From Vanessa cardui (Eukaryota > Arthropoda > Insecta > Lepidoptera > Nymphalidae): a stretch of 64,000 nt of DNA. Shown here piece by piece: positions 52,646 through 63,710 of this stretch. Every line of letters starts with the position of its first letter. Position 1 is the stretch's first letter. A program made the position numbers and the translations under genes. The notes beneath the pieces were generated by a model that had not been told where the DNA came from, made no database searches, and saw only the letters and a program-made list of their open reading frames with translations. The DNA lies in the NCBI RefSeq assembly GCF_905220365.1, contig NC_061138.1, positions 2,170,001-2,234,000 on the forward strand, read 5' to 3'.

Positions 52646-53240
52646 GCAAGCAGACCTATGATATAATTATTTTTTGTCTATAAACTTAGGCCGCGAAGTC
52701 AACGACCTATCTTTAAGTTTTTGTTACTTAATGTTCTGTTTTATAATTTTCAATACTTAGTATATTGTAACATGTGTTTTTGTTCGCATTATTACAACGT
52801 AATCTCATATCTGGCTATGTACAAAAACGCAACGAAATTAATCGAATTCGAAACGATTATTTAAATTTAATGTGAGATCGGTTGGTGTTTAGCGTTAATT
52901 ATTAAAACATTAATTATTGTAATTAAAAAAGGTTTTGAATGCATGTTAATCTGTGCGGGATTTATGTGGGAAATTAAATGCTTTTGTGGAAAATAAAAGT
53001 ATTCTCACATGAGTTGCTTTAAGCTTGAACGAATTGATGCTCATAGTATTCGAGCTCTGTCGCTTAGCTGTTTCTGTATAGATAGGCTTTCAAATTCAGC
53101 TTCTTATATATTTATAGAGAATTTTTAATTGAAATTTATCTTAAATGAATTTGCAACAAATAAGAATACAATACGGACGTTCTCTTTATCTTCAAGATGG
53201 AATGATGGGACCGAAAAAAAAGGCTGGCATATATACCTAT
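52646..53240. other. AT-rich spacer
   Basis: No gene or repeat recognised. Confidence 0.45.
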
Positions 53241-53242
53241 AA

Positions 53243-53535
53243 GAGCTGAGCTGGCCCAGTGGTTAGAACGCGTACATCGATGATTGCGGGTTCAAACTCA
53301 GGCAAGCACCGCTATATATTTGTGTTTATAATTCATCTCGTGCTCGGCGGTGAAGGAAAACATCGTGAAGAAACCTGCATGTGTCTAATTTCATCGAAAT
53401 TCTGCCACATGTGCATTCCACCAACCCGCATTAGAACAGCGTGGTGGAATATGTTCCAAACCCGCTCCTTAATGGAAAAAGAAGCCTTATCCCAGCAGTG
53501 GGAAATTTACAGGCTGTTACTTTTTTTTACTTTAC
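53243..53535 (+). mobile_element. SINE-A, full length
   Basis: A box TGGCCCAGTGG, B box GGTTCAAACTC, GAACAGCGTGGTGG, and a T-rich tail. A 7-bp deletion removes CTTAACC. Its 100-codon ORF is incidental. Confidence 0.9.
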
Positions 53536-53689
53536 TATATATACCAGCAACATACTGTTAAGTATATGTGTCCGATGCATGAAAGAGTCAAATTGCCAAG
53601 CTACGTACTTTGAGCTGATTCGTATGAGAAAGTCTTGTTGATTTCTAGGATACATATTTAATTGTATTCAAATAATTGTTTTGTATTTA

Positions 53690-53835
53690 AAATATTGGAA
53701 AAGAACTACTGAGTATTTTAGTATTCTTCTCGGTAGAATCTAAATTCTGAACCGGTGGTAACTTAATATAGATTTGGAAAATGGCGATTCAAAATTGCTT
53801 TTAAAAGTCTATTTGAATAAAGTATTGAATATTTT
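53690..53835 (+). mobile_element. LINE-E-like 3' UTR
   Basis: GTATTCTTCTCGGTAGAATC, CTGAACCGGTGGTAACTTA, GGCGATTCAAAATTGC and TCTATTTGAATAAAG. Diverged. Confidence 0.75.
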
Positions 53836-54200
53836 AATATCGTAACACAAAAATTAAAATTTTCCTATATATTAGGAAATACATAGTATAAAGATCCACA
53901 ACTCGTAAAATAGTCTTCTCAATGAGATATATTAGGTTTAGTCGAAATGCCTACTGTTATTACAATATACGCTGGTATGGTGCCCACTCGTTGGACCCAT
54001 AAAATGTTTTAAAACATCATTGTATTTACTAAAATGTTAATTCGTTCTTTTTTTTTGTATTTAGGCACACAACAATGAAATAAAGCTATTAAAAACAGAA
54101 CCAAATAAGGAACTACAAAATGTCTGTACTGATACAAATATAAAAATAAACAAAAAATTAATTGATTATTCTTGTGCATAAATAAATTACCCATTTAAAT
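53836..54200. other. AT-rich spacer
   Basis: No gene. The minus ORF at 54,009-54,194 is low complexity. Confidence 0.4.
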
Positions 54201-54202
54201 GT

Positions 54203-54406
54203 TATATACAGGTGTTCCATAAGCCAACGATTATACTGCAGGTGACGACAGGTCATGATAAACGATAATCCATTACACCTTCCTACGAGGACTTTAACAA
54301 GAAAATACTACGAAAATTATAACTCATAGTAATTTTGTTTACCTATACCAAGCTTAAGATATCTGATCATGGATCATCACTAGCTCAGAACACCCTGTAT
54401 ATATAA
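54203..54406. mobile_element. MITE with TATACAGGGTGTTC-type ends
   Basis: TATATACAGGTGTTCC at the left and GAACACCCTGTATATATAA at the right are inverted. The 200-bp interior has GACGACAGGTCATGATAAACG. TA-rich flanks fit a TA target. No ORF. Confidence 0.75.
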
Positions 54407-54880
54407 CTCATTTAAAACTTGACAAAATTTGTTTTTTTTTGGGACATACTGTACGCCTTACTATTTAAATTGTCATGGAGTACGTAAAAGCAGGTAGTTC
54501 AGCGTAACAACCAATTGATTATTCAAAGCAAATTCTTCAACACAATATCAAACTAACCGCATTGTGATAAGGTTCAAAATTGAACGAACGAAAATGTGTG
54601 ATGCATTCCAAAGCGTAAATGAACCTACGGATGCCCTTTACTATTTACTTATGACTAATTCACCTTGAAATAGAAATGGAAAAATGCCCTCGCTGCAGTG
54701 TGTTGGGCCCGGTGCGGACGGCAAAAAATGTCTTCGTAACCTGTCAGCGTGTTCCAAAATCAAAACTTTATTCAAAATTGGAAAATAAATTATTGATGTG
54801 GTATTTTAATAGTGATACAAATTATGGCCACAAGTGCCACTTACTGTGTTCCCTCGCGTGTAATTCCTATTGTACATGTA
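54407..54880. other. Spacer with a cysteine-bearing ORF
   Basis: A + strand ORF at 54,676 begins MEKCPRCSVLGPVRTAKN, but it runs into SINE-A sequence and has no recognised domain. No gene is supported. Confidence 0.35.
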
Positions 54881-54886
54881 CATGTA

Positions 54887-55150
54887 TAGCATGTAAACTT
54901 CCCACTGCTGGGCTAAGGCCTCCTCTCCCATTGAGGAGAATGTTAGGAACACATTCCACACCTCTGGCCTAAAGCCGGTTGGTGGATTCACATGTGGCAT
55001 ATTTTCATTTAAATAAGACCCATGCAAGTTTCCTCGCGATGTTTTCTTTTACCGCTGAGTTTGAGATGAATGATAAACACAAATTAGGCAAATGAAAATT
55101 CAATGGTGCTTACTTGGATTTGAAGCCGCAATTATCGGTTATGATGAATT
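54887..55150 (-). mobile_element. SINE-A, decayed
   Basis: GCATGTAAACTTCCCACTGC, GAGGAGAATGTTAGGAACAC, GGTTGGTGGATTCACATG, and TTTGAAGCCGCAATTATCGG. The A box is lost. Confidence 0.8.
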
Positions 55151-55180
55151 TAATTCCAATTAATATTGACCATTTGACAG

Positions 55181-55483
55181 ACGGATGAAAAATTACATCA
55201 ATGTCAGTACTTTGATAGTTCAACTGGTTCTACAAATGAGTGTTTTTTACTTAACCTTAGGTGATTTGGCTACTCGGTTGATTGCAAATAAAACTTACAG
55301 ATCTAAGATAAATCAAGCTGATCTAATTATCTTTACGCTTCAGTTGTTAAATATTATGATTCCTATTGTGTTGTGTTTTGAAATATGTTATTCTATTTTT
55401 TCCACGATTATACCTTTTCACAATTTTGTCCGAAGTTTCCAAAGAGTTGCACCTGTCTCAGTCACGTGCTTACTAATCATAAA
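55181..55483 (+). CDS. Candidate membrane-protein exon of unknown family
   Basis: A 101-codon open frame (ATG at 55,185) whose last codon is cut by a consensus donor: ATAAA then GTAAGT from 55,484. A possible acceptor TTTGACAG precedes it. The peptide is strongly hydrophobic in two or three segments (LIVQLVLQMSVFYLTL, LLNIMIPIVLCFEICYSIF) and ends VAPVSVTCLLIIK. This suggests membrane spans, loosely like insect chemoreceptors, but the TY-x-x-x-x-x-QF signature is absent here. Donor phase 2 is compatible with the candidate exon at 63,711. AT-rich DNA easily encodes hydrophobic chance ORFs, so this is tentative. Confidence 0.25.
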
Positions 55484-55487
55484 GTAA

Positions 55488-56265
55488 GTATGATCGCGAT
55501 TAAAAAACGAATACTGGATATAAAATTAATATACATTGTCAGAGTTTAAGTATATTTACATAAACGGTATATATTTCCTTAATATAACCATAATATCAGA
55601 TGACTCAAGTCTTGTACTATTTCTCTTATAGATACTTTTTCTATATCCTTACAAGATCAATACTACTTTTAATAAATCAAATAAGATTGACTTTTCACTA
55701 CAAAATAGTAGCTTTTTGAAAATAATTCGAACTTAAATTTTTGACGTTTCTTATCAATTAGTTATTAGGTACATCAGTTGAAAATATTATGTTTGCTCAT
55801 AGCAAGAACCATTAACTTATGACTGTTTCTGACCATGATGGAAAGTAACCGGAGATGCTTTATGCTCTTTATTCCTTACCGTACAGATATTCTTAGATCT
55901 GTATTGATATCTGCCTTCAATAATATTTTCATTTCATCAGTTGCAGATCTACAGGCTCCTGGATTCCAATCGCTAATCCTCATTATTTTGAAGATAGGAT
56001 ATATCAAAGTCAGTACTTGATTTCAGTCGATTACTCTGGAAGGCACGAAAAGCCATTGGCCTGCATCTGATATCACTTCAGTGTTGGATCGCTTTTCCAC
56101 TTGATACAATCGCGGCTATTTGCACGCACACGTTTTGTGTTTGTGTTATTGTGCACTATAGTATCTCCTCCACTTATCTTTCAGATTCGATGTGACCAAA
56201 TCCGAACAAAAGGACATTCTTAGTAGTTACTGAATAAATGACAGTGTTATACACTATCATATAAA
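55488..56265. other. AT-rich spacer
   Basis: No gene supported. The 61-codon ORF at 55,835-56,020 has no domain. Confidence 0.4.
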
Positions 56266-56269
56266 AATG

Positions 56270-56362
56270 TAACAGCCTGGTAAATTTCCCACTGCTGACC
56301 CTTTGAAGAGAAGGTTCGTGCGAGCACCACGCTGCTCGAATGCGGGTTCATGGATTATGGTG
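56270..56362 (-). mobile_element. SINE-A 3' fragment
   Basis: AACAGCCTGGTAAATTTCCC, GAAGAGAAGGTTCGTGCGAG, ACCACGCTGCTCGAATGCGG. Confidence 0.7.
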
Positions 56363-56516
56363 ATTCATTAGATATAATAATAGGTAATTATAATGCAACA
56401 AAAAGACGCTCCAATTACATTGTATTGTATTGAAATACACTAATAGGATTTACTTAATATTGTATTTATTGCACACTTATAAAAATTCTTTAAAGTCTCT
56501 CTCTCTATCTAGATGC

Positions 56517-56584
56517 GCGTGTGAGTGTATGTGTGTGTGCGTGTGTGTGTGTGTGTGTGCGTGTGTGTGTGTGTGTGTGTGTAT
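56517..56584. repeat. (GT)n microsatellite
   Basis: About 68 bp of GT repeats with two GC interruptions and a GAGTGTAT start. Confidence 0.97.
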
Positions 56585-57087
56585 GCTATCAATATCTTTA
56601 CAAAGATAGATAAACAAAATGTAACCAATCTCGTCCCGTTGTTAACACTTTCAGGGACGGTACACTAGACACAATAGCTAAGTAATTGTTGTTACGTTTA
56701 AGGCGTTTACTGTTCCAGAACGTGCTAATGGTTTATATAAACAAAATCGTAACGAAAGTGAGAGCTTGTAAATTGTTTGCTGGCCCAGTTGGTGGTCAAA
56801 TACGGTTTCACCAAACACGCTCCTGGAGGTATTTCTTCTGACTACTTTGGTAGTACAACTCTTCGAATTTCTTGGACCAGTTTTATTTTATGAAGGACAA
56901 CTAACACAAGTTACAATATCACAAAACATAATTTACATTTTTGTAGCAAATGTTCTATTATATACAAGTAATCTCACCATACACTATTTAAACACCACTA
57001 ATTAAACTTAATCAATCATTAAATGAGGATTATTTTTAAACTACAATATAATAAATATTAATTACTAAAACCAATAATTTCGGTACT
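56585..57087. other. AT-rich spacer
   Basis: No gene. It ends where the LINE begins. Confidence 0.4.
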
Positions 57088-58194
57088 GTCAACTTTGACA
57101 TCTTATTGAGTTTGCTGCGTTCTCTTAACATATCTCCATCGGTGTTTGGCTGGTTTCAGAGTTATCTTAGAGGCAGAAGGCAACGTGTTCAGGTAGACGA
57201 GACATTTTCGTCTTGGTGTGAAGTACGTGCTGGAGTGCCTCAGGGTGGCGTGTTGTCTCCTATTCTCTTTACTATTTTCATTAATTCTATTACTCAAAAG
57301 ATTTCTTCTCTCTACCACATGTATGCAGATGATCTCCAGCTTTATACCCAGTCAACCTTGGATAACTTGCCCAGCGCTATCGCTGCCATTAATGATGACC
57401 TGGTTACAATCAGTGATTGGAGCAAGTGTTATGGTTTAAAGATCAATCCATCAAAATCACAGGCCATTATTATTGGCAGTGCTGCTATGATTTCAAGAGT
57501 TGACTGGAGAAACATTCCTACGATTATATTAGATAATTGTACTATACCATATAGTTCTACGGTAAAAAATCTCGGTATACATCTAGATTCTACACTTTCA
57601 TGGTCACATCAGTTAAATGTAGTCAGCAGGAAAATGTTTTCGGCGATGGGCTCTCTTCGACGTCTCCGTTCCTTTCTTCCTATTTCCACCAAGACTATGT
57701 TAGCACATTCTCTACTTCTATCTATTCTCGATTATGCAGACGCAAGCTATCTAGATTTAAATGAGGACCAATTAAATAAACTTGAGCGTCTTCAAAATCT
57801 AGCTATACGGTTCATATTTGGCTTACGCAAATATGACCATGTCTCTGAATTTCGTACTCAGCTCAAGTGGTTACCTATTCGTTTTCGCCGGAATCTACAT
57901 ATTGTTTGTCTTCTGTACTGTGTGTTATTCAATCCTCACTCACCTATTTATTTAAAAGAAAAATTTAAATTTTTGAATTCTCGCAATGTTATTGACGGAC
58001 ACAACATGAACTTACGTTCATCTGAAAATTTACTTTTAAATCCACCTGTGCAGAAAACAATTTTTTCCAAAAAATCTTTTACGGCTGAGGCTACTCGATT
58101 GTGGAATGCCCTCCCGCTTAATATCAAATCTGCAACCTCTTTAACATTATTTAAAACTAAAGTTATTAATTATTACCTCACACTCTCACACTGA
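57088..58194 (+). CDS. LINE reverse transcriptase, C-terminal part (5'-truncated)
   Basis: The frame is open from VNFDILLSLLRSLN (57,088) to the TGA at 58,192-58,194, about 368 codons. Counting from the TTG at 57,106: RAGVPQGGVLSPILF at about 41-55 (template-binding motif), catalytic YADD at 73-76, LKINPSKSQ at about 111-119, STVKNLGIHLD at about 150-160, the LERLQNLAIRFIFGLRKYDH thumb/connection block and the LWNALPLNIKSATSLTLFK tail. These are the RT fingers-palm end and thumb of the CR1/Jockey group. The N-terminal endonuclease and early RT motifs (including the first catalytic aspartate region) are missing, so it cannot act alone. No stop or frameshift breaks the frame, so insertion is relatively young. 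It is the only long intact coding frame here. Clade within CR1/Jockey is uncertain. Confidence 0.93.
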   Translation, partial: VNFDILLSLLRSLNISPSVFGWFQSYLRGRRQRVQVDETFSSWCEVRAGVPQGGVLSPILFTIFINSITQKISSLYHMYADDLQLYTQSTLDNLPSAIAAINDDLVTISDWSKCYGLKINPSKSQAIIIGSAAMISRVDWRNIPTIILDNCTIPYSSTVKNLGIHLDSTLSWSHQLNVVSRKMFSAMGSLRRLRSFLPISTKTMLAHSLLLSILDYADASYLDLNEDQLNKLERLQNLAIRFIFGLRKYDHVSEFRTQLKWLPIRFRRNLHIVCLLYCVLFNPHSPIYLKEKFKFLNSRNVIDGHNMNLRSSENLLLNPPVQKTIFSKKSFTAEATRLWNALPLNIKSATSLTLFKTKVINYYLTLSH

Positions 58195-58214
58195 ATGGCG
58201 ACTAGATACCATTT

Positions 58215-58350
58215 GTTATTTGTATATATCTGTATATTTATATGTTTTTATGTATGACTCTATGTATATATGTATGTATAAATGTATTTATGTACCTAGC
58301 TATATGTATGTAGTAGTTTATTTATGTATTATATTATTTGTATCTATGCA
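58215..58350 (+). repeat. TATG/TATT-rich simple sequence in LINE 3' UTR
   Basis: TATGTATATATGTATGTATA and similar low-complexity units directly after the LINE stop codon. Confidence 0.8.
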
Positions 58351-58555
58351 TGTAGTCTATTTTACACCACCTACCGTTTCTCTGTTGGCTACTACTCCAT
58401 ATCACCTCGGTTGTCTGGAAGAAATCGCTTTAAAGCGATAAGACCGCCGGTTGTACCATCTATTTTTTTTATTTTTGTGTTCTTACTTATCTGTTTAATT
58501 TGTGGTGTACAATAAAGTGTTTAAATAAATAAATAAATAAATATTATATGCTATA

Positions 58556-58602
58556 TTTTTGAAGTCAGTTAAAAAGGCAGACTTCAATTTTTTTTTTGTT
58601 TT
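58556..58602. repeat. Short foldback related to the 51.1-kb transposon ends
   Basis: TTTTTGAAGTCAGTTAAAAAG then CAGACTTCAATTTTT: inverted GAAGTC/GACTTC like AACCGACTTCAAA. Possibly a solo or internally deleted relic. Confidence 0.35.
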
Positions 58603-59250
58603 ATAAAGTAAGTATATACGCATATTACATATATCATAGCAATAGTATTGAGTAGATTTAACGCATATATTAAATAGTTTTGACCATTCTACAGTTACAG
58701 AATAATAATATGACTAAATTATCATATATGAAAATAAAATAAAAAAAATTGAATAAATAAATAATCGATATTAAATAATAATTTCGCAAAGTAAACCCGA
58801 TTGTTACAATTAGCGTTCCCTTCTCGAGTTCCTGAGATACGAGCACATGTCTCGTTCGTTGATTAAGACAGGAAGCGATTCATTAGGCGGCCAATGAATG
58901 ACTTCATGACTAAAACCAGAGGCTGACAACCTTTGACTAATGTACTATTTGATTTGACAAATTTGGACAATTTACAAAATTAATTCAAGCGTTCGATTTT
59001 TGTTTTAGTTTCAATAGACACTTATACAAAATATTGTATGCAATATAAATGTATTGCATTATTTAACTTTGAATAAATTGTAAGCTTTTGAATTTAAGAA
59101 GTTATCATATTGTCTCTTATTAAAACTAAAAGCATTCAATGTTTCAAGTTTTCTCATTTTAAATCTATGTGTCTAAATATTTTAGGAAGCAATTGATTTT
59201 GAAAAAGTTGTATGAAAAGATTATATTACTTATACATATAAGTAAATTAT
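58603..59250. other. AT-rich spacer
   Basis: No gene or repeat recognised. Confidence 0.45.
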
Positions 59251-59254
59251 AGTA

Positions 59255-59491
59255 TAGTATACAACAAAGTCGCTTTCTCTGTCCCTATATCACTATGTAT
59301 GCTTAAATATTTAAAACTATAATAATAACAATAGAGTGATTCGAGAGGAAGGTTTTTGTATATAATACATTGACAATATAGTAAAGAAACGTCAGTAATT
59401 TTAGAAGTTTGTGTGATCTCGTAAATAAATAAAGTGTATAGTATATTTAGTATCAGCATTACACCCGTGCGAAGCCGGGACGGTACGCTAG
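59255..59491 (+). mobile_element. Hel-3 Helitron-like
   Basis: ACAACAAAGTCGCTTTCTCTG, GATTCGAGAGGAAGG, and the end CACCCGTGCGAAGCCGGGACGG..CGCTAG next to T. The GATTTTGATGCGG block is deleted. Confidence 0.72.
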
Positions 59492-59628
59492 TGACTTATA
59501 ACACGTCAGTTATATTTATATAAATATTTGGTAATAAAATTATTGTTCAAATAAAACAGTTACATTTGTAAAAGTCATATCGTGAATAATCGAACTCGTA
59601 TTATAATTAATTCGAAAAAGGTTGATCA

Positions 59629-59665
59629 ACACTGTCGCAACTAATTAATTTTATATCGCCCGATA
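59629..59665. other. Short segment shared with 19.19 kb
   Basis: ACTGTCGCAACTAATTAATTTTATATCGCCCGATAA-type sequence; see the finding at 19,194. Confidence 0.35.
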
Positions 59666-59859
59666 ACTGTGGTAATTTGGCACATTCACGTGTACTATTC
59701 AATTGTCATGTGTTTAATAATAATAATTGATTAATTATCTTTAACAAAAGATCCCAAGAGGCGTAGCAAGTGTTACATAATGATGTCTTCATGAATTATT
59801 TCGATCACGTGTTAGATAGAGGCAGAAGTATGTACGCAAACACAAGGATAGTCTCTAAA

Positions 59860-60070
59860 TCCTGACTGTTATAATCCGATCGGAAGGAGTTCGGACATAG
59901 TGCTGAAGGCTCTACGTACTCATCGAGAAGCGGGAGCAGAAAAACTCCAACTAACTTCCAGACTCCAGTATCCCACTCACAATTACTGGACTGTAAACAA
60001 TATAGGTCTCCAACCTCGATCCAGATAGCTCACCTCACAGTGCTATTAACAGCCGCTTGTTACAACATGT
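59860..60070. other. GC-richer patch upstream of a SINE
   Basis: CCGATCGGAAGGAGTTCGG, CATCGAGAAGCGGGAGCAG and CTTCCAGACTCCAGTATCCC. It may be part of a composite repeat that continues into the SINE-A at 60,075, but I have no second copy here. Confidence 0.3.
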
Positions 60071-60074
60071 ACAA

Positions 60075-60290
60075 CCTGTTAATCAACTGCTATGCTAAGA
60101 CCTCCTCTCCCTTTGAGAAGAAAGGTTAGGACCGTATTCCACTGATCCAATGTGGGCTGGTGTAATTCACATGTGGCAGAATTTCCTTGAAATGAGACAC
60201 ATGCAGATTTCCTCATGATGTGTTCTTTCACCTCCGAGCGCGAGGTCATCGGTTAAGACGCGTTTAAATGCTAGGCCATCTTACCTCTCC
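60075..60290 (-). mobile_element. SINE-A, decayed
   Basis: GCTAAGACCTCCTCTCCC, CCAATGTGGGCTGGTGTAATTC, CACATGTGGCAGAATTTCC, and CATCGGTTAAGACGCG. The B-box region is deleted. Confidence 0.8.
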
Positions 60291-60294
60291 TCCT

Positions 60295-60445
60295 CTCTCG
60301 CAAAACCAGTGAACTAGTGTAATTGGCAAAGTGTAACAAACTCAAAGAATATAACACCTTAAGTATTGTGGTTGGGACATTCAGGTGCTGTCAATGGGCG
60401 TACCAAGAACCGAACGTGACCATTTGACGTCAGGTGTCTCCTTTT
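60295..60445 (+). repeat. Possible Rep-C, ancient
   Basis: CCAGTGAACTAGTGTAATTG and CATTTGACGTCAGGTGTC loosely follow Rep-C order. Weak. Confidence 0.25.
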
Positions 60446-60900
60446 TCCGTTTAATTGTGTCTATTAAAAAAAGAAACCGCAAAGTCAGACTATGTGAATC
60501 TCAAGTCGTGCGGATTTGACAATGATTTCCGAAAACCGGACCTATTACAATAACGCGCAAACGGGAAGTTGAAAATAAATGATATAATTGAATACAATGT
60601 CATGATCTATATAAGAACATTGATTTATTCTTCTCATAATCAATACACGTCAGTTTAATTGAAAACGTTTAGTTGGAACTCTGGGAACGACGTCCGAAAT
60701 CGCTCTGATTTCCTCTTTCGCCTTTCAAAAGAGGAATGGACTAAATCACGGAACAAAAGCGTAAATGAACGGTTTTATTGACAATTGCCAAAGTAAAAGC
60801 CGGGATTTTATGCAAGGGAAATGAGAACTGACCCGCCAACTTAGTTTAGATATTAATAGTATTTTCATTGAATTATTGGAGATAGCTATCTCAAATCTAA
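60446..60900. other. Spacer
   Basis: No gene. Moderately mixed composition at 60,480-60,760. Confidence 0.4.
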
Positions 60901-60906
60901 TCTAAT

Positions 60907-61195
60907 CTTGGTGGTAGGGCTTTGTGCAAGCCCACCTGGGTAGGTACCACCCACTCATCAGATATTGTACCGCTACACAACAGTACGCAGTATTATTGTA
61001 TTCCGGTTTGAAGGGTGAGTGAGCCAGTGTAACTACAGGCACAAGGGACATAGCATCTTAGTTCCCAAGGTTGGTGGCGCATTGACGATGTAAGGAATAG
61101 ATAATATTTCTAACAGCATCATTGTCTATGGCTGGTGACCACTTAACATCAGGTGGCCCATATGCTCGTCCGCCAAATTATCCCATAAAAGAAGC
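60907..61195 (+). repeat. Rep-C, best-preserved copy
   Basis: All blocks in order: CTTGGTGGTAGGGCTTTGTG, CACCTGGGTAGGTACCACCC, GGGTGAGTGAGCCAGTGTAAC, GGTTGGTGGCGCATTGACG, CATCAGGTGGCCCATATGC, then ATCCCATAAAA. Confidence 0.9.
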
Positions 61196-62970
61196 TATCA
61201 TACATACAAATAAAAATGTGAGCTAATTACGTCAAAGGATTAAATTGAAAACCAAGGTGATAGATGTAAAGATGAGGACTCAGAATTGGAGACCAAAAGC
61301 AGAGAATAAACTAGAAAAGTTACTGGAATTAAAAAAGTAACTTTTTTTATTTTTAAATGATGCAATGTGGCACACATGAAGGAACGAACAGTGACACTTA
61401 AATGCATTCAATTGACGATATTAGAAATGATTCTTAATCTGCTAATGTCAATTGTAGTGGCCCATATGTAATTCACCTTTCTATCACAGATTAAAAAAGA
61501 CAAATAATCTATTTATTCAAATAATCAAACTCTACAGACCGCAATATATACCCAGTAGAATGATGTATTCAGTTATAATTTCGATCATCACCTCTTGGAC
61601 TATAGCACCCGCTACTTACGATCTTTACGCTTAGTTGAAGAGGAAAATAGGAATCTAAGCAATGAAATAAAAAAAAAGGATTACATGTTTTACAAAAAAA
61701 GGCAAAAAAATCTAAATAAATAAATTCGCGATATGGAAATTCGAGCGAATTTACTTCACACTAATGCAATTTTTTTCTTGCCATGATGTAAGCGGGGTCG
61801 TTGTCCTGTGGTTTTTTTTTATGTCTACCGGAGCACTGAATATTCGTCTTTAGCGATCGGTTTTTATAACGAACTCCTTAGTTATTGCTTATTGATTTAT
61901 CATTGCGGTCACGTAGACATTTTCCTCTTAACGATACTAAGAAAGTGTATTTGCCTAATTGCATAAAAAACAAACAATATATTTAGTATCGTTCTGTCCT
62001 AAGAACTACTTATTAATATTAATAAATTGAAATCAAAAATTGAATCATTAGTGAAAATAGAAAGTCCTCTATTGGGATCAAAAATCAAGCGAAACAGAAA
62101 ATCTTTAAATGTCCAAATGTACCCTTTGATAAGTAATACATTTTTGCAACTACCTAGCTATAACTAGGTATACAAAACTCTATACTTAGGTGTATAATTT
62201 GTTTCTAGAATGCCTTGCCGACAAAACACTAATCACAACATTTAGTGTTAAGGAAATTAGGTCTTAAATAAAAGCAATTTTTAATTGGAGACCGAATTTA
62301 AAGCAGATAAGATCAATCGGTAATCTTTTTTATTCGTGTTTAACGGTGACCTTACCATACCATCACTTGACCGATTACCAATTTAATGACTACTTGTCTA
62401 TTTTATTGTGGTCAATAAAAATACGCGATGGTAACAGCTGCCATTATACTTAAGTCTTTCTCGGAATTATTGGAACGTAACTGTTATTTTATATTTATCT
62501 TTAAATAGTTTCAAAATAAAAACCCAAAACGGATTTGGTTGTTCGAATAACGAAAGAAATCTTATAATAGTGCACACGGATATACGTTTTATGTAAACGT
62601 CATAAAATAGTTATTCCTTTGTGTTATTTTTATGAAAACTGCATCAAGTATTGCCTGTTCGTAGACGCCTGTGTCTTGTATTGCGCGCTCTCGTAGACTT
62701 AATTCAAGTGTTCTTTAACGACTTTAAAAGAACCACTTCAGGGATGGTACACAAAAGAAACGGATCATGCTTGCTAATGAGTTTCGTACCTAGGTATTAG
62801 GTTTATGTGGTAACAACTCGTTGTCTGAACAGAACTCAAACCATTATCCAAAACGACCACAAACCCAGAAATGTATAATTTTATCATTTCATTTCGAATT
62901 TGGATTTGAGATATTATTCTTCTTTATGAAATTTAGAGATAATTTTATCTTTATTTATACCTGGTACCTA
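61196..62970. other. AT-rich spacer, no gene seen
   Basis: About 1.8 kb without a supportable ORF or repeat. Small GC-richer block at about 62,650-62,700 (GTAGACGCCTGTGTCTTG, TTGCGCGCTCTCG). Confidence 0.45.
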
Positions 62971-62975
62971 GTGGG

Positions 62976-63249
62976 GAGTCGAGATGGCCCAGTGGTTAGA
63001 ACGCGTGCATCTTAACCGATGATTGCGGGTTCAAACCCAGGCAAGCACCGCTGTTTCATGTGCTTAATTTGTCATTATAATTCATCTCTTGCTCAGCGGT
63101 GAAGGAAAACATCGTAAGGAAACCATGTATGGGACAAATTTCATAGAAATTCTGCCACATGTGTATTCCACCAACCCGCATTGGAACAGCGTGGTGGTGG
63201 AATATGTTCCAAACCTTCTCCTCAAAGGGAGACGTTGTTGTTGTTGTAA
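62976..63249 (+). mobile_element. SINE-A with deleted 3' block
   Basis: A box at 62,985-62,995, B box at 63,028-63,038. The body is intact to CTCAAAGGGAGA, where it jumps to (TTG)n, missing GAGGCC..GCCCAGCAGTGGG..ACAGGC. GTGG is repeated once extra in CGTGGTGGTGGAATATG. Confidence 0.92.
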
Positions 63250-63341
63250 ATAATATATTGTATATTATAAAAGAAACTACATTTTTTTTTATATTTTGAC
63301 ATATTCATCTTCTTTTATTTATATAAATAGTACATGTAATA

Positions 63342-63536
63342 CTAGTTGTCGCCCGCGGCTTTTCTCGCCTTAGGTGGTTGGTTGTCATGTGTTAGGCAAA
63401 AAAAAGTAGCCTATGTCCTTCACTGGAGTTTAAATTTGCTTCATACCAAATTTCATCAAATTCATTTCAGTGGTTCGGTCGTGAAAGAGCGACAGGCTGA
63501 CAGGATTACTTTCATATATATATTAGTAGTATAGAT
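63342..63536 (-). mobile_element. Hel-2, best-preserved full-length copy
   Basis: CTAGTTGTCGCCCGCGGC start, GGTTGTCATGTGTTAGGC, GTAGCCTATGTCC, CATACCAAATTTCATC, GGTTCGGTCGTGAAAGAGCG, and the end ATTAGTAGTATAGATT. Use as the family reference. Confidence 0.78.
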
Positions 63537-63710
63537 TATACCGTAATATCCTATTTTCCTATTAGATCTCTTATTCTGATCTCAAATTATTCTTTGATCT
63601 TTTATAGAAGTTGTATTTGTACATAATTGTCTAATTAAAGTTTAAACAAAGAAATATATGTAGTAAAGTTAAAAATTATAAATCATTTAAGTATATTAAT
63701 ATTGTTGCAG

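Larger units (their letters stand above)
57088..58542 (+). mobile_element. 5'-truncated CR1/Jockey-like LINE
   Basis: About 1.45 kb: reverse-transcriptase C-terminal half, 3' UTR and an (AAAT)n tail at about 58,522-58,542. The 3' UTR contains a perfect 16-bp palindrome ATCGCTTTAAAGCGAT (58,424-58,439), AAGACCGCCGGTTGTACC and AATAAA (58,511). A second copy of this UTR is at 47.83 kb. No clear target duplication was found. Confidence 0.93.

Noticed and set aside
54676..54972. Cysteine-rich zinc-finger-like ORF starting MEKCPRC
   Set aside because: Cysteine spacing fits no known finger and the frame runs into SINE-A.
57103..57318. Minus-strand ORF opposite the reverse transcriptase
   Set aside because: Antisense shadow of the conserved RT motifs.
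58220..58515. Tyrosine/valine-rich ORFs after the LINE
   Set aside because: They read the TATG simple sequence and 3' UTR of the LINE.
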